From Ramlibacter humi (GTDB taxonomy: Bacteria; Pseudomonadota; Gammaproteobacteria; Burkholderiales; Burkholderiaceae_C), in the NCBI RefSeq assembly GCF_004681975.1, contig NZ_SMLK01000001.1, positions 682,001 through 746,000 of the forward strand: a stretch of DNA of 64,000 bases. Direction: 5' to 3'. The notes beneath the pieces were generated by a model. That model was given only the letters and a program-made list of their open reading frames with translations. It had not been told where the DNA came from and searched no databases. The position numbers and the translations under genes were made by a program. Positions within the stretch are counted from its first letter, which is position 1. Each line of letters begins with the position of its first letter. This document shows positions 41,757 to 52,002 of this stretch, one piece after another.

Positions 41757-44246
41757 ATGAACGCCTTGCGCCGGCTCTGGTCGCACTACGCGGCCCACGC
41801 GGACTACATGCGCCACATCCCGAAGGCGGTGGGCATGGTGGGCGCGATCGCATTTCCGCTCTTCTACGCGCTGCACGAAGTGCGCGGCACCAAGGACTAC
41901 GACAGCGCCTGGCTGCGTGGCACCGCCGCGCTCCTGTGCCTGGGCCTGGCATTGCGCGACCGCTGGCCCGAGCGCTGGCGCGGCTGGTACGTACCCTGGT
42001 CGTACGCCACCTACCTGTACTGCCTGCCGTTCTTCAACGTGTACCTGGCACTCAAGAACGGCGGCGGTTCCGTGGGCGTCGCCAACACGTTCATGGCGGT
42101 GTTCTTCCTGGTCCTGCTGAGCGACTGGCGCAACACCGTCGTCATGACCGCGCTGGGCGCGGCCGGCGCGGTGCTCACCTATTTCGCTACCACGCCCGAC
42201 CCGGCCATGCCGGTGGACTACCTGGGCCGCCTGCCGACGCTGATCCTCATCGTGGTGGGCGGCAATGCGTTCAAGCTCTCCGAAAAGCAGATCCAGGCCG
42301 AGCGCCTGGATGCGGCCACCGCGCTGGCCGGCTCGGTCGCGCACGAGATGCGCAACCCGCTGGGTCAACTGCGCCACAGCCTGGGCGCCATCCAGCGCGC
42401 GCTGCCCGCACCGGGCCCGGCCGGGCAGCTGACTTCGCTGTCGCCGCAGGAGGTCGATACGCTCTACGCGCAGCTGGCCAACGGCGAACGCGCCATCGAA
42501 CGGGGCCTGCAGGTCATCGCGATGACGCTGGACGAGCTGGCCGCCAAGCCGCTGGACGCCGCCAACTTCGACCTGCTGTCGGCGTCCGAGGTGGCGCACA
42601 AGGCGGTGGACGAGTACGGCTACGAGTCGGAAGAGGCCCGCGCGCACGTGGAAGTGCACGTGCTGGAGGACTTCCATTTCCGCGGCGAGGAGACCGCCTA
42701 CCTCTTCGTCCTGTTCAACCTGGTCAAGAACGCGTTGTATTACCTCGGGCCGAACCCCGGCACGCGCGTGACCGTCACCGTGGGCGGCCGCCGCATCCGC
42801 GTGCGCGACAACGGCCCCGGCATCGCGCCGGACGTGCTGCCCACGCTGTTCGAGCCTTTCCGCACGGTCGGCAAGGCGGGCGGCACGGGCCTGGGCCTGT
42901 CGTACTGCCGGCGCGTGATGCGCGCCTTCGGCGGCGACATCCGCTGCGAATCGGTGCAGAGTTCCTTCACCGAATTCGCCATGGAGTTTCCGCCGGTGGG
43001 CGAGGAAGCCATGCGCGAGCACCGCGACAAGGTGCTGCAGGCGGCACGCGCGCTGCTCGAAGGCAAGCGGCTGCTGCTGGTGGAGGACGACGCGGCGCAG
43101 CGCCTGACCACGCGGCACAAGCTGCGCCCCCTGGGCCTGGCCATCGACGAGGCGGCCGATGGCCAGCAGGCGCTGCAGCTGCTTTCGCAGCACGCCTACG
43201 ACCTGGTGCTGCTCGACCTGAACATGCCCGTGCTGGACGGCTACCAGCTGGCGCAGCGGCTGCGGCTGGGCCAGGTGCCCGCCAACCGCTACGTGCGCAT
43301 CGTGGCGCACACCAGCGAGCCGCCGCACCTGGCGCGGGTGAAGACGCAGCGCGCCGGCATGGACGGCTTCGTCGGCAAGCCTTCGGCGCAACTCATGCTG
43401 GTGCAGGCACTGCACAAGGCGCTGGAACAGCGCAGCGCGGCGGCACCGGCCGGCGCCCGCCCGCTGGCCGGCCGCCGCGTGCTGCTGGCCGACGACAGCG
43501 CCTACAACCGCCGCGCCGTCTCCGCCTACCTGCGCGATGCGGGGGCCGAAGTCGCCGAGGTCGATCACGGGCGTGCCGTGCTGCAGGCGCTGGAAGCGGG
43601 CCCCGCGTTCGACGCGGTGCTGCTGGACCTGAACATGCCCGGCATGGGCGGGCTGGAAACCACGGGAGCGATCCGCGCCAGTGGCCAGCCCTGGGCGAGC
43701 GTCCCCGTCGTGGCGCTCACCGCTCATTCCGATGCACCCGCCGTGCAATCCGCCCGCGAGGCCGGCATGAACGGCTTCCTGGTGAAGCCGGTCGAGGCCC
43801 GCCCGCTTTGCGAAACGCTCGAGACGCTGTTGCGTGGCGATGAGGCTGCGGCCACGCCCGTGACGCCACCTCCCGCGCCGCAGCAGGGCGAAGGCCCGCT
43901 CCTCAACGAAGCCCGCCTCGAAAGTTACCGGCGCCTGGGCCTGCTGCAGGAACTGCTGGAAGACTACCTCCCCGAATTGCAGCGGCTGGTGGGCGTGCTG
44001 GAAGAAACCGTCGCGCGCGGCGATCTCGCGCAGGCGCAGGACGTGCTGCATTCGCTGCTCGGCATGAGCGGCGAGGCCGGCGCGCTGGCGCTGTACCAGC
44101 GGGTGCGCCGGGTGTATGTTCCCGTGCTCGAGGAGGGCCGCTGGCCGCCGGCGGGCGAATGGGCGCAGGTTCGCGTCCTGGCCGATCGCACCGACCAGGC
44201 CCTGCGCGAGTACGGCGCGCGCCACGCCCCGGCCGATCCCGCATGA
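41757..44246 (+). CDS. CqsS-like membrane hybrid histidine kinase with two receivers and HPt
   Basis: An 829-residue receptor kinase. The N-terminal 175 residues form about six membrane helices very like Vibrio CqsS (AFPLFYALHE; LRGTAALLCLGLALRDRWPERWRG; YLYCLPFFNVYLALKN), the CAI-1 sensor. Then comes HisKA with VAHEMRNPL (His196), HATPase with LFNLVKNALYY and RVRDNGPGIAPDVL, receiver 1 (Asp487 in LLDLNMP), receiver 2 (Asp624 in LLDLNMP) and a C-terminal HPt-like domain (His765 in LHSLLGMSG). It starts two bases after the synthase gene ends and overlaps the next gene by ATGA. The ligand is predicted to be the product of its neighbour; no CqsA is present. Confidence 0.85.
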   Translation: MNALRRLWSHYAAHADYMRHIPKAVGMVGAIAFPLFYALHEVRGTKDYDSAWLRGTAALLCLGLALRDRWPERWRGWYVPWSYATYLYCLPFFNVYLALKNGGGSVGVANTFMAVFFLVLLSDWRNTVVMTALGAAGAVLTYFATTPDPAMPVDYLGRLPTLILIVVGGNAFKLSEKQIQAERLDAATALAGSVAHEMRNPLGQLRHSLGAIQRALPAPGPAGQLTSLSPQEVDTLYAQLANGERAIERGLQVIAMTLDELAAKPLDAANFDLLSASEVAHKAVDEYGYESEEARAHVEVHVLEDFHFRGEETAYLFVLFNLVKNALYYLGPNPGTRVTVTVGGRRIRVRDNGPGIAPDVLPTLFEPFRTVGKAGGTGLGLSYCRRVMRAFGGDIRCESVQSSFTEFAMEFPPVGEEAMREHRDKVLQAARALLEGKRLLLVEDDAAQRLTTRHKLRPLGLAIDEAADGQQALQLLSQHAYDLVLLDLNMPVLDGYQLAQRLRLGQVPANRYVRIVAHTSEPPHLARVKTQRAGMDGFVGKPSAQLMLVQALHKALEQRSAAAPAGARPLAGRRVLLADDSAYNRRAVSAYLRDAGAEVAEVDHGRAVLQALEAGPAFDAVLLDLNMPGMGGLETTGAIRASGQPWASVPVVALTAHSDAPAVQSAREAGMNGFLVKPVEARPLCETLETLLRGDEAAATPVTPPPAPQQGEGPLLNEARLESYRRLGLLQELLEDYLPELQRLVGVLEETVARGDLAQAQDVLHSLLGMSGEAGALALYQRVRRVYVPVLEEGRWPPAGEWAQVRVLADRTDQALREYGARHAPADPA

Positions 44247-45403
44247 CGATGGACCCGATGCAGAACATCGCCCAAGCCATCCTGTTCGTCGACGACGAGG
44301 TGCCGTCGCGCAAGTGGTTCGCGCGCTGCTTCGGCGGCGAGTTCCAGGTGGCCACCGCGGCCAGCGCCGACGACGCGCTGGCCATCCTGGCCGAGCGCGG
44401 CGACGAGTTCGCGGCGCTGGTCACCGACTACCGCATGCCCGAGCAGGACGGCATGAAGCTGCTGCGCCGCGTGCAGCGCGACCACCGCCACATCGTCCGC
44501 CTGCTGGCGACCGCGTACGCGGAGAAGGATGTCGCCATCGCCGCCGTCAACCAGGGCAAGGTGCTGCGCATCCTGGAAAAGCCGCTGGAGGACGAGCCCA
44601 CGCGCGAAGCCTTGCGCGAGGCGCTGGCGGTGTACCGCGCGCAGGCGCTGGAACGCGCGATGAACGAGGGCCGCGCCGCCACGCTGCGCGAAACGCTGGG
44701 CTTTCTCGCGCACGAGCTGAACACGCCGCTGTCCACCGTGCGCGGGCTGGTCAGCACCGTCGCCGCACGCCACGTCGGCGGCGGCGAGGGCCTGGCGCGC
44801 TTCGAGGAGCTGCAACCCGGCGAGCTGCTGGCCGCGCTGGAGAGGGCCGAGCGCCGCGCGCAGTACTGCCAGTCGCTGGTCGCCACCTTCCTGCAATCGG
44901 CGCGCGACGCCTATCCCGGCGCGGCCCCGCAGACCGTCAGCGCCAGTTCGCTGGTGGACGCGCTGCTCAACGAGTTTCCGTTCGAGGAGGGCGAGCGTGC
45001 CTGGGTGGAAAGGCGCGTGCAGGCCGACTTCCGGCTGCCGGGCCGGCGCGACCTGTTGTACCTCGTGCTGTGCACGTTGGCCAAGAATGCGGTGCAGGTG
45101 CTGCGCGGCCATCCGCACCCGCACCTGGTGGTGGAAGCCGGCTGCGAGGACACGCCCGCCGGCCCGCGCGGCTGGATCCGCTTCGCCGACAACGGGCCGG
45201 GCATCCCGCCCGACGTGCTGGAGCTCCTCACGCGCGCGCCCGTCACCACCAAGGGCAACGGGGGCAGCGGCATGGGCCTGATGTTCTGCCAGCGCGTGAT
45301 GCAGGCCGCGGGCGGCTCGGTGCAGGTGGTGTCGGCCGAAGGGCAGGGCACCACGATCACGCTCGCGTTCGAACGCGGCGTGCAGCCCGCCGCCGCGGGC
45401 TGA
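44243..45403 (+). CDS. Receiver-histidine kinase fusion protein
   Basis: A 386-residue soluble protein with an N-terminal receiver (FVDDE, phospho-acceptor Asp62 in VTDYRMPEQDG, KPLED), then a HisKA domain (AHELNTPLSTVRG, His156) and HATPase (ADNGPGIPPDVLELL, GSGMGLMFC). The order receiver-then-kinase makes it a likely partner that takes phosphate from the HPt of the membrane kinase and acts on a further regulator. No DNA-binding domain is present. It is translationally coupled (ATGA overlap) to the CqsS-like kinase. No counterpart follows copy 2. Confidence 0.85.
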   Translation: MTMDPMQNIAQAILFVDDEVPSRKWFARCFGGEFQVATAASADDALAILAERGDEFAALVTDYRMPEQDGMKLLRRVQRDHRHIVRLLATAYAEKDVAIAAVNQGKVLRILEKPLEDEPTREALREALAVYRAQALERAMNEGRAATLRETLGFLAHELNTPLSTVRGLVSTVAARHVGGGEGLARFEELQPGELLAALERAERRAQYCQSLVATFLQSARDAYPGAAPQTVSASSLVDALLNEFPFEEGERAWVERRVQADFRLPGRRDLLYLVLCTLAKNAVQVLRGHPHPHLVVEAGCEDTPAGPRGWIRFADNGPGIPPDVLELLTRAPVTTKGNGGSGMGLMFCQRVMQAAGGSVQVVSAEGQGTTITLAFERGVQPAAAG

Positions 45404-45426
45404 CCCTTCTGCCACGCTCGGGAATC

Positions 45427-45443
45427 GGGGCCTTCGCGGCCCC
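45427..45443 (+). terminator. Hairpin between signalling module and ligase gene
   Basis: GGGGCC (45427-45432), loop TTCGC, GGCCCC (45438-45443), then GTTCGGCTTT. The stem is strong but the T run is short. It would end the synthase-kinase-receiver transcript before the ligase gene. Confidence 0.5.
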
Positions 45444-45501
45444 GTTCGGCTTTAGCATCGGCGGTTCCACAACAACCACAGCCGTACCCAGGAGACAACC
45501 C

Positions 45502-47130
<1,629 letters not shown>

Positions 47131-47263
47131 CCGCGGTCGCGCACCAAAGGTGCGCGTGTCGCTTCGGCGATAGGGGTGTCACTGCTTACGGGCATTCCCT
47201 GACCGTGCACTGCACAAAAAAATGTACCCTGCGCGCATTCCAAATCACGACAGGAGACAAGCG

Positions 47264-48592
47264 ATGAAAGTGTCGTTCAGGCAAGTGACGGTGGCAGCGG
47301 CGCTGGTGGTGGGGGCCGGTTTCGCGTTCGCGCAGGCACCCGCGAAGCCCGCCTCTGCGCCCGCTGCCAAGGCTGCTCCCGTGGCCGCAGCCAAGCCGGC
47401 CGCGGCCCCCGCTGCCGCCGGCGCGCTCGCCGGCCAGACGGTGCGAATCGCCTTCATGGACCCGCTGTCGGGTCCGTTCGCCAACGTCGGCCAGAACCAG
47501 CTCAAGAGCTGGCAGTACGCCGCCGAGCACTTCTCCGGTGCCAAGAACCCGGCCGGCGTGAAGTTCGAGGTGGTCGGCTTCGACAACAAGGGCTCGCCGC
47601 AGGAAAGCCTGAACACGCTGAAGGCCGCCATCGACCAGGGCTTCCGCTACATCACGCAGGGCAACGGCTCGGGCGCCGGCCTGGCGCTGGAAGACGCCGT
47701 CGCCAAGCACAACGAGCGCAACCCGGGCAAGGAACTGATCTACCTGAACTACGCCGCGGTGGATCCGTCCATGACCAACGAGAAGTGCGACTACTGGCAC
47801 TTCCGCCTGGACGCCGACACCTCCATGAAGATGGAGGCGCTGACCACCTTCATGAAGGACCAGCCCAAGGTCAAGAGCGTCTACCTGATCAACCAGAACT
47901 ACTCGCACGGCCACCAGGTCGCCAAGTACTTCAAGGACGCCATGGCGCGCAAGCGCCCCGACGTGAAGATCGCCGGCGAGGACCTCACGCCCATCGGCCA
48001 GGTCAAGGACTTCTCGCCCTACGTCGCCAAGATCAAGCAGTCGGGCGCCGACAGCATCGTCACCGGCAACTGGGGCCAGGACCTCACGCTGCTGGTCAAG
48101 GCGCTGAACGACGCCGGCCTGAAGATCCCGATGTACACCTACTACGCCGGCGTGACCGGCACGCCCACGGCGCTGGCCGCCGGCGGCGACAGCGAGGTGT
48201 ACGTCGTGGCCTATGGCCACGCCAACCACACCGGCGAACTGGGCCAGATGGGTGCCGAGTTCCACAAGAAGTTCAACGACGACTACTACACCTACGCCAC
48301 CTACAACGGCATCCAGCTGCTGGGCGCCGCTATGGCCAAGGCCGGCTCCGCCGATCCGGTGAAGGTCGCCAAGGCGATGGAAGGCCTGTCGATCAAGAGC
48401 TTCGCCGGCGACGTGACCATGCGCGCTTCCGACCACCAGCTGCAGCAGGCGATGTTCATCACCAAGTGGCAGAAGGCCAAGAAGGGTGACTACCGCGTCG
48501 AGAACACCGACTACACGTTCGTGCCGGTCAAGCAGTTCGACCCGTACGTGTCCAGCACGCCGACCAGCTGCCAGATGAAGCGCCCGGGCTGA
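47264..48592 (+). CDS. livK: Branched-chain-type ABC transporter substrate-binding protein
   Basis: Periplasmic binding protein of the Leu/Ile/Val-type family. It has a signal peptide (ending FAFAQA near 27), an unusual Ala/Pro/Lys-rich linker (about 28-60), then the type I periplasmic fold (VRIAFMDPLSGPFANVGQNQ; NYAAVDPSMTNEKCDYWHFR; VYLINQNYSHG; VTGNWGQD). 442 residues, about 40-60 more than usual because of the linker. Start supported by AGGAGA seven bases before ATG 47264. True ligand unknown; the family also carries urea, aromatics and short acids. Confidence 0.88.
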   Translation: MKVSFRQVTVAAALVVGAGFAFAQAPAKPASAPAAKAAPVAAAKPAAAPAAAGALAGQTVRIAFMDPLSGPFANVGQNQLKSWQYAAEHFSGAKNPAGVKFEVVGFDNKGSPQESLNTLKAAIDQGFRYITQGNGSGAGLALEDAVAKHNERNPGKELIYLNYAAVDPSMTNEKCDYWHFRLDADTSMKMEALTTFMKDQPKVKSVYLINQNYSHGHQVAKYFKDAMARKRPDVKIAGEDLTPIGQVKDFSPYVAKIKQSGADSIVTGNWGQDLTLLVKALNDAGLKIPMYTYYAGVTGTPTALAAGGDSEVYVVAYGHANHTGELGQMGAEFHKKFNDDYYTYATYNGIQLLGAAMAKAGSADPVKVAKAMEGLSIKSFAGDVTMRASDHQLQQAMFITKWQKAKKGDYRVENTDYTFVPVKQFDPYVSSTPTSCQMKRPG

Positions 48593-48641
48593 ACGCCCGG
48601 ATGACCCGCGGCCCGCGCCGCATGACTTCGCCTTCGGCTCA

Positions 48642-48709
48642 ATGACGAATGACGGGGTCATGCGGCGCAGCCGCGTCATAGGCGCGCGAGGCGCGTAGTC
48701 ATTCGTCAT
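48642..48709. repeat. Intergenic inverted repeat, family A (copy 2)
   Basis: ATGACGAATGAC (48642-48653) and its exact inverse GTCATTCGTCAT (48698-48709), with an inner ATGCGGC-GCA-GCCGCGT hairpin. It lies between livK and livH, so the transcript of the transporter would carry the structure, which could lower or protect downstream expression. Confidence 0.88.
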
Positions 48710-48718
48710 CGGATCCGC

Positions 48719-49666
48719 ATGGAGTTCTTCACCATCTCGCTCCTGAACGGCATCAGCTACGGGCTGCTGCTGTTCATGCTGAGCTCCGGCCTCACGCTGA
48801 TCTTCAGCATGATGGGCGTGCTCAACTTCGCCCACGCCAGCTTCTACATGCTGGGCGCGTACTTCGCGTACAGCACCACGCAGCTGGTCGGCTACTGGCC
48901 GGCGCTGTTCGTCGCGCCCCTGCTGGTGGGGGCGCTGGGCGCCGGCTTCGAGCGCGCGTGCCTGCGCCGCGTGCACAAGTTCGGCCACGTGCCCGAGCTG
49001 CTCATCACCTTCGGCCTGTCGTTCATCGTGCTGGAGATGGTGCAGCTGGTGTGGGGCACCAGCTCGGTGGATTACCGCGTGCCGGCATTGCTGTCCGGCC
49101 CGCTCTTCACGCTGTACGGCACGCAGTTCCCGATGTACCGCGGCTTCATGATGCTGGTGGCGCTGCTCATGCTGGTGGCCATCTGGCTGCTTCTCACGCG
49201 CACGCGCATCGGCCTGGTCATCCAGGCGGCGCTCACCCATCCGGAAACGGTGGAAGCGCTGGGCCACAACGTGCCGCGCGTGTTCATGCTGGTGTTCGGC
49301 GGCGGTGCCGCGCTGGCCGGCCTGGCTGGCGTGATCGGGGGCAACGCCTTCGTCACCGAACCGGGCATGGCGGCGACGGTGGGTTCGGTCATCTTCGTGG
49401 TGGTGGTGGTCGGCGGGATGGGCTCGCTGGCCGGCGCCTTCGTCGCCTCGCTGGCCATCGGCATCATCCAGACCTTCGCGGTGGGCATCGACGCTTCCCT
49501 GATGGGCGCGGCGCAATCCGCCGGCCTGGGCATCACGCCGTCCACCTTCGGCTACCCGCTGTGGAAGCTGAAGATCAGCCAGATCGCGCCGATCCTGCCG
49601 TACCTGTTCCTCGTGCTGATCCTGGTGTTCCGCCCCAAGGGCCTGCTGGGCACGCGGGAGGGCTAA
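48719..49666 (+). CDS. livH: Branched-chain-type ABC transporter permease LivH
   Basis: Inner-membrane permease, 315 residues, with about eight hydrophobic helices and the family start EFFTISLLNGISYGLLLFMLSSGLTLIFSMMGVLNFAHASFYMLGAY. It also has the conserved EALGHNVPRVFMLVFGGGAALAGLAGVIGG loop that touches the ATPase. It pairs with LivM. Near the start is a family A repeat rather than a clear ribosome binding site. Confidence 0.93.
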   Translation: MEFFTISLLNGISYGLLLFMLSSGLTLIFSMMGVLNFAHASFYMLGAYFAYSTTQLVGYWPALFVAPLLVGALGAGFERACLRRVHKFGHVPELLITFGLSFIVLEMVQLVWGTSSVDYRVPALLSGPLFTLYGTQFPMYRGFMMLVALLMLVAIWLLLTRTRIGLVIQAALTHPETVEALGHNVPRVFMLVFGGGAALAGLAGVIGGNAFVTEPGMAATVGSVIFVVVVVGGMGSLAGAFVASLAIGIIQTFAVGIDASLMGAAQSAGLGITPSTFGYPLWKLKISQIAPILPYLFLVLILVFRPKGLLGTREG

Positions 49667-49668
49667 TC

Positions 49669-51075
49669 ATGTCGTCCACCTTGACCGATCCGTCTTCCTC
49701 CGCGGCGCAGGAGAACTCGCGCACCGGCGTGCCCATGGGCATCCCGGGCACGTCGCCGTCGCCCATCCCGGCCGCCGGCGCGCATGCGGGCTACTACGAG
49801 TTCCGCCCGATCAACATCGGCCGCTGGATCATCTGGTCGTTCTTCGCGCTGCTGCTCGGCGTCGCGCCGCTGGTGTTCACCAGCTCGCTGGCGCACACCA
49901 TGCTCAGCCAGATGGGCATCGCCATCATCGTCTGCCTCTCGTACAACATGCTGCTGGGGCAGGGCGGCATGCTCAGCTTCGGGCACGCGGTGTATTCGGG
50001 CATGGGCTCGTTCCTGGCCATCCACACGCTGAACCTGGTGTCCAAGGGCAGCCTGCCCATCCCGGTCAGCCTGGTCCCCGTGGTGGGCGGCCTGGCCGGC
50101 ATGCTGTTCGCGGTGGTGTTCGGCTGGGTGACGACCAAGAAGGCCGCCACGCCTTTCGCGATGATCACGCTGGGCGTGGGCGAACTGGTGTGGGCCTCGG
50201 CCCTGATGTTCCCCGAGTTCTTCGGCGGCGAGGGCGGCATTTCCGGCAACCGCGTGGCGGGCGCCAAGACCTTCGGCATCACCTTCGGCCCGCAGATCCA
50301 GCTGTATTACCTGATCGCGGTCTACACCTTCGTGTGCACGGCCGCCATGTTCGCGTTCACGCGCACGCCGCTGGGCCGCATGCTCAACGCGGTGCGCGAC
50401 AACCCCGAGCGGGTGGAATTCGTGGGCTACAACACCCAGATCGTCCGCTACCTCGCCTTCATCGTCGCGGCGTTCTTTGCCGGCGTGTCGGGCGGCCTGG
50501 CGGCGCTGAACTTCGAGATCGTGACGTCCGAAGTGGTGAGCGGCCCCCGCTCGGGCGCCTACCTGCTGTTCACTTTCCTGGGCGGCGCCACCTTCTTTTT
50601 CGGTCCCATCATCGGCGCCGTGCTGATGGTGGTGGCGTTTGTGTTCCTGTCCGAAGTCACCAAGGCCTGGCTGCTGTACCTGGGCCTCCTGTTCCTGTTC
50701 ATGGTGATGTACGCGCCGGGCGGCATCGCCAGCCTGATCATGATGAACCTGCGCGTGGCTTCCTTCGGCCGCTTGCGCGAGTTGTGGGTGAGTTACCTGG
50801 CGCTGGGCGCCACCGCGCTGCTCGCGCTGCTGGGCGCGGCCGGCATGATCGAGATGGTCTACCACCTCAAGCTCAACCCGGCCCTGGGACCGCAGCTGCA
50901 GTTCCTGGGCATCACGCTCAATGCGCACGGGGTCGACAGCTGGTTCGGCTGCGCGTTCACGCTGCTCACCGGACTGGGCCTGTTCGAGCTCACGCGCCGC
51001 ACCTTCGTGCACCAGTGGGGCCGCATCCAGGAAGACATCGAGAAGGAGATCAAGCGCAGGGAGGCGATGGCATGA
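49669..51075 (+). CDS. livM: Branched-chain-type ABC transporter permease LivM
   Basis: Inner-membrane permease, 468 residues, longer than usual because of a soluble N-terminal part of about 45 residues (Ser/Pro-rich) and an extra C-terminal region with helices (LWVSYLALGATALLALLGAAGMIEM). Core LivM motifs are MGIAIIVCLSYNMLLGQGGMLSFGHAVYSGMG, LNAVRDNPERVEFVGYNTQ and GPRSGAYLLFTFLGG. The ATG at 49669 is two bases after livH ends, and its 3' end overlaps livG as ATGA. Confidence 0.92.
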   Translation: MSSTLTDPSSSAAQENSRTGVPMGIPGTSPSPIPAAGAHAGYYEFRPINIGRWIIWSFFALLLGVAPLVFTSSLAHTMLSQMGIAIIVCLSYNMLLGQGGMLSFGHAVYSGMGSFLAIHTLNLVSKGSLPIPVSLVPVVGGLAGMLFAVVFGWVTTKKAATPFAMITLGVGELVWASALMFPEFFGGEGGISGNRVAGAKTFGITFGPQIQLYYLIAVYTFVCTAAMFAFTRTPLGRMLNAVRDNPERVEFVGYNTQIVRYLAFIVAAFFAGVSGGLAALNFEIVTSEVVSGPRSGAYLLFTFLGGATFFFGPIIGAVLMVVAFVFLSEVTKAWLLYLGLLFLFMVMYAPGGIASLIMMNLRVASFGRLRELWVSYLALGATALLALLGAAGMIEMVYHLKLNPALGPQLQFLGITLNAHGVDSWFGCAFTLLTGLGLFELTRRTFVHQWGRIQEDIEKEIKRREAMA

Positions 51076-51851
51076 GCGGGACGGAATACGCGCTGGAACT
51101 GCGCGACCTGCGCAAGAGCTTCGGCAAGACCGAGATCATCCGGGGCGCCAACCTGGCCGTGCGGCCGGGCGAGCGCGTGGCGGTCATCGGCCCCAACGGC
51201 GCCGGCAAGTCCACGCTGTTCAACCTGGTCTCCGGCCGCTTCGAGCCCACCAGCGGCCAGGTGCTGCTGCACGGCCAGCGCATCGACGGCAGGAAGCCGT
51301 ACGAGATCAACCGCATGGGGCTGTCGCGCAGCTTCCAGATCACCAACATCTTCCCCAAGCTCAGCGTGTTCGAGAACCTGCGCTGCGGGGTGCTGTGGAG
51401 CCTGGGCTACCGCTACACCTTCTTCAAGTTCCTGGCCGACCTGGAAGATGCCAACGAACGGGCCGAGCAGCTGCTCAGCCAGATCCACCTGGAACGCAAG
51501 CGCGACGTGCTGGCGGTGAACCTCACGTACGCCGAGCAGCGCGCGCTGGAGATCGGCATCACCATCGGCGGCGGCGCGGGCGTCATCCTGCTGGACGAGC
51601 CCACCGCCGGCATGAGCAAGAGCGAGACCAGGCGTTTCATCGAACTGATCAAGGAAGTGACCGTCGGCAAGACGCTGCTGACGGTGGAGCACGACATGGG
51701 CGTGGTGTTCGGCCTGGCCGACAAGATCGCGGTGGTGGTGTACGGCGAGGTCATCGCTTTCGACACGCCCGAGAACGTGCGCGCCAACGCGCGGGTGCAG
51801 GAGGCCTACCTCGGCTCGCACATCGCTGATGCTCAGGCGGGGGCGCATTGA
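51072..51851 (+). CDS. livG: Branched-chain-type ABC transporter ATPase LivG
   Basis: A 259-residue ATPase with canonical Walker A GPNGAGKST, LivG-specific GLSRSFQITNIFPKLSVFENL, Walker B GVILLDEPTAGMS and the switch His (VEHDMGVVF). The ABC signature is degenerate: LTYAEQRALEIG instead of LSGGQ. Together with the altered Walker A of LivF this predicts one good and one weak ATP site. It overlaps livM by ATGA. Confidence 0.94.
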   Translation: MSGTEYALELRDLRKSFGKTEIIRGANLAVRPGERVAVIGPNGAGKSTLFNLVSGRFEPTSGQVLLHGQRIDGRKPYEINRMGLSRSFQITNIFPKLSVFENLRCGVLWSLGYRYTFFKFLADLEDANERAEQLLSQIHLERKRDVLAVNLTYAEQRALEIGITIGGGAGVILLDEPTAGMSKSETRRFIELIKEVTVGKTLLTVEHDMGVVFGLADKIAVVVYGEVIAFDTPENVRANARVQEAYLGSHIADAQAGAH

Positions 51852-51861
51852 TGAATGAATA

Positions 51862-51986
51862 CGGACTCCCTTACGCAGAGGGCGCAGAGATGACGCAGAG
51901 ATCGCAGAGAAAAACCGTCAAAGGATTTCTTTGCATCTCTCGGCGTCCTCTGCGTCATCTCTGCGCCCTCTGCGCAAGGGAGTCCG
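51862..51986. repeat. Intergenic inverted repeat, family B (copy 1)
   Basis: Bounded by CGGACTCCC (51862-51870) and GGGAGTCCG (51978-51986), with CGCAGAG repeats on the left half and CTCTGCG repeats on the right, meeting near an A-rich centre. A second copy lies at 60657-60778. It separates livG from livF, which normally abut. Confidence 0.85.
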
Positions 51987-52002
51987 CATCGGAGTTTTGC
52001 AG

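Noticed and set aside
47330-47440. Ala/Pro/Lys-rich stretch in LivK as a tandem DNA repeat
   Set aside because: It is a low-complexity protein linker after the signal peptide; the bases do not form regular repeats.
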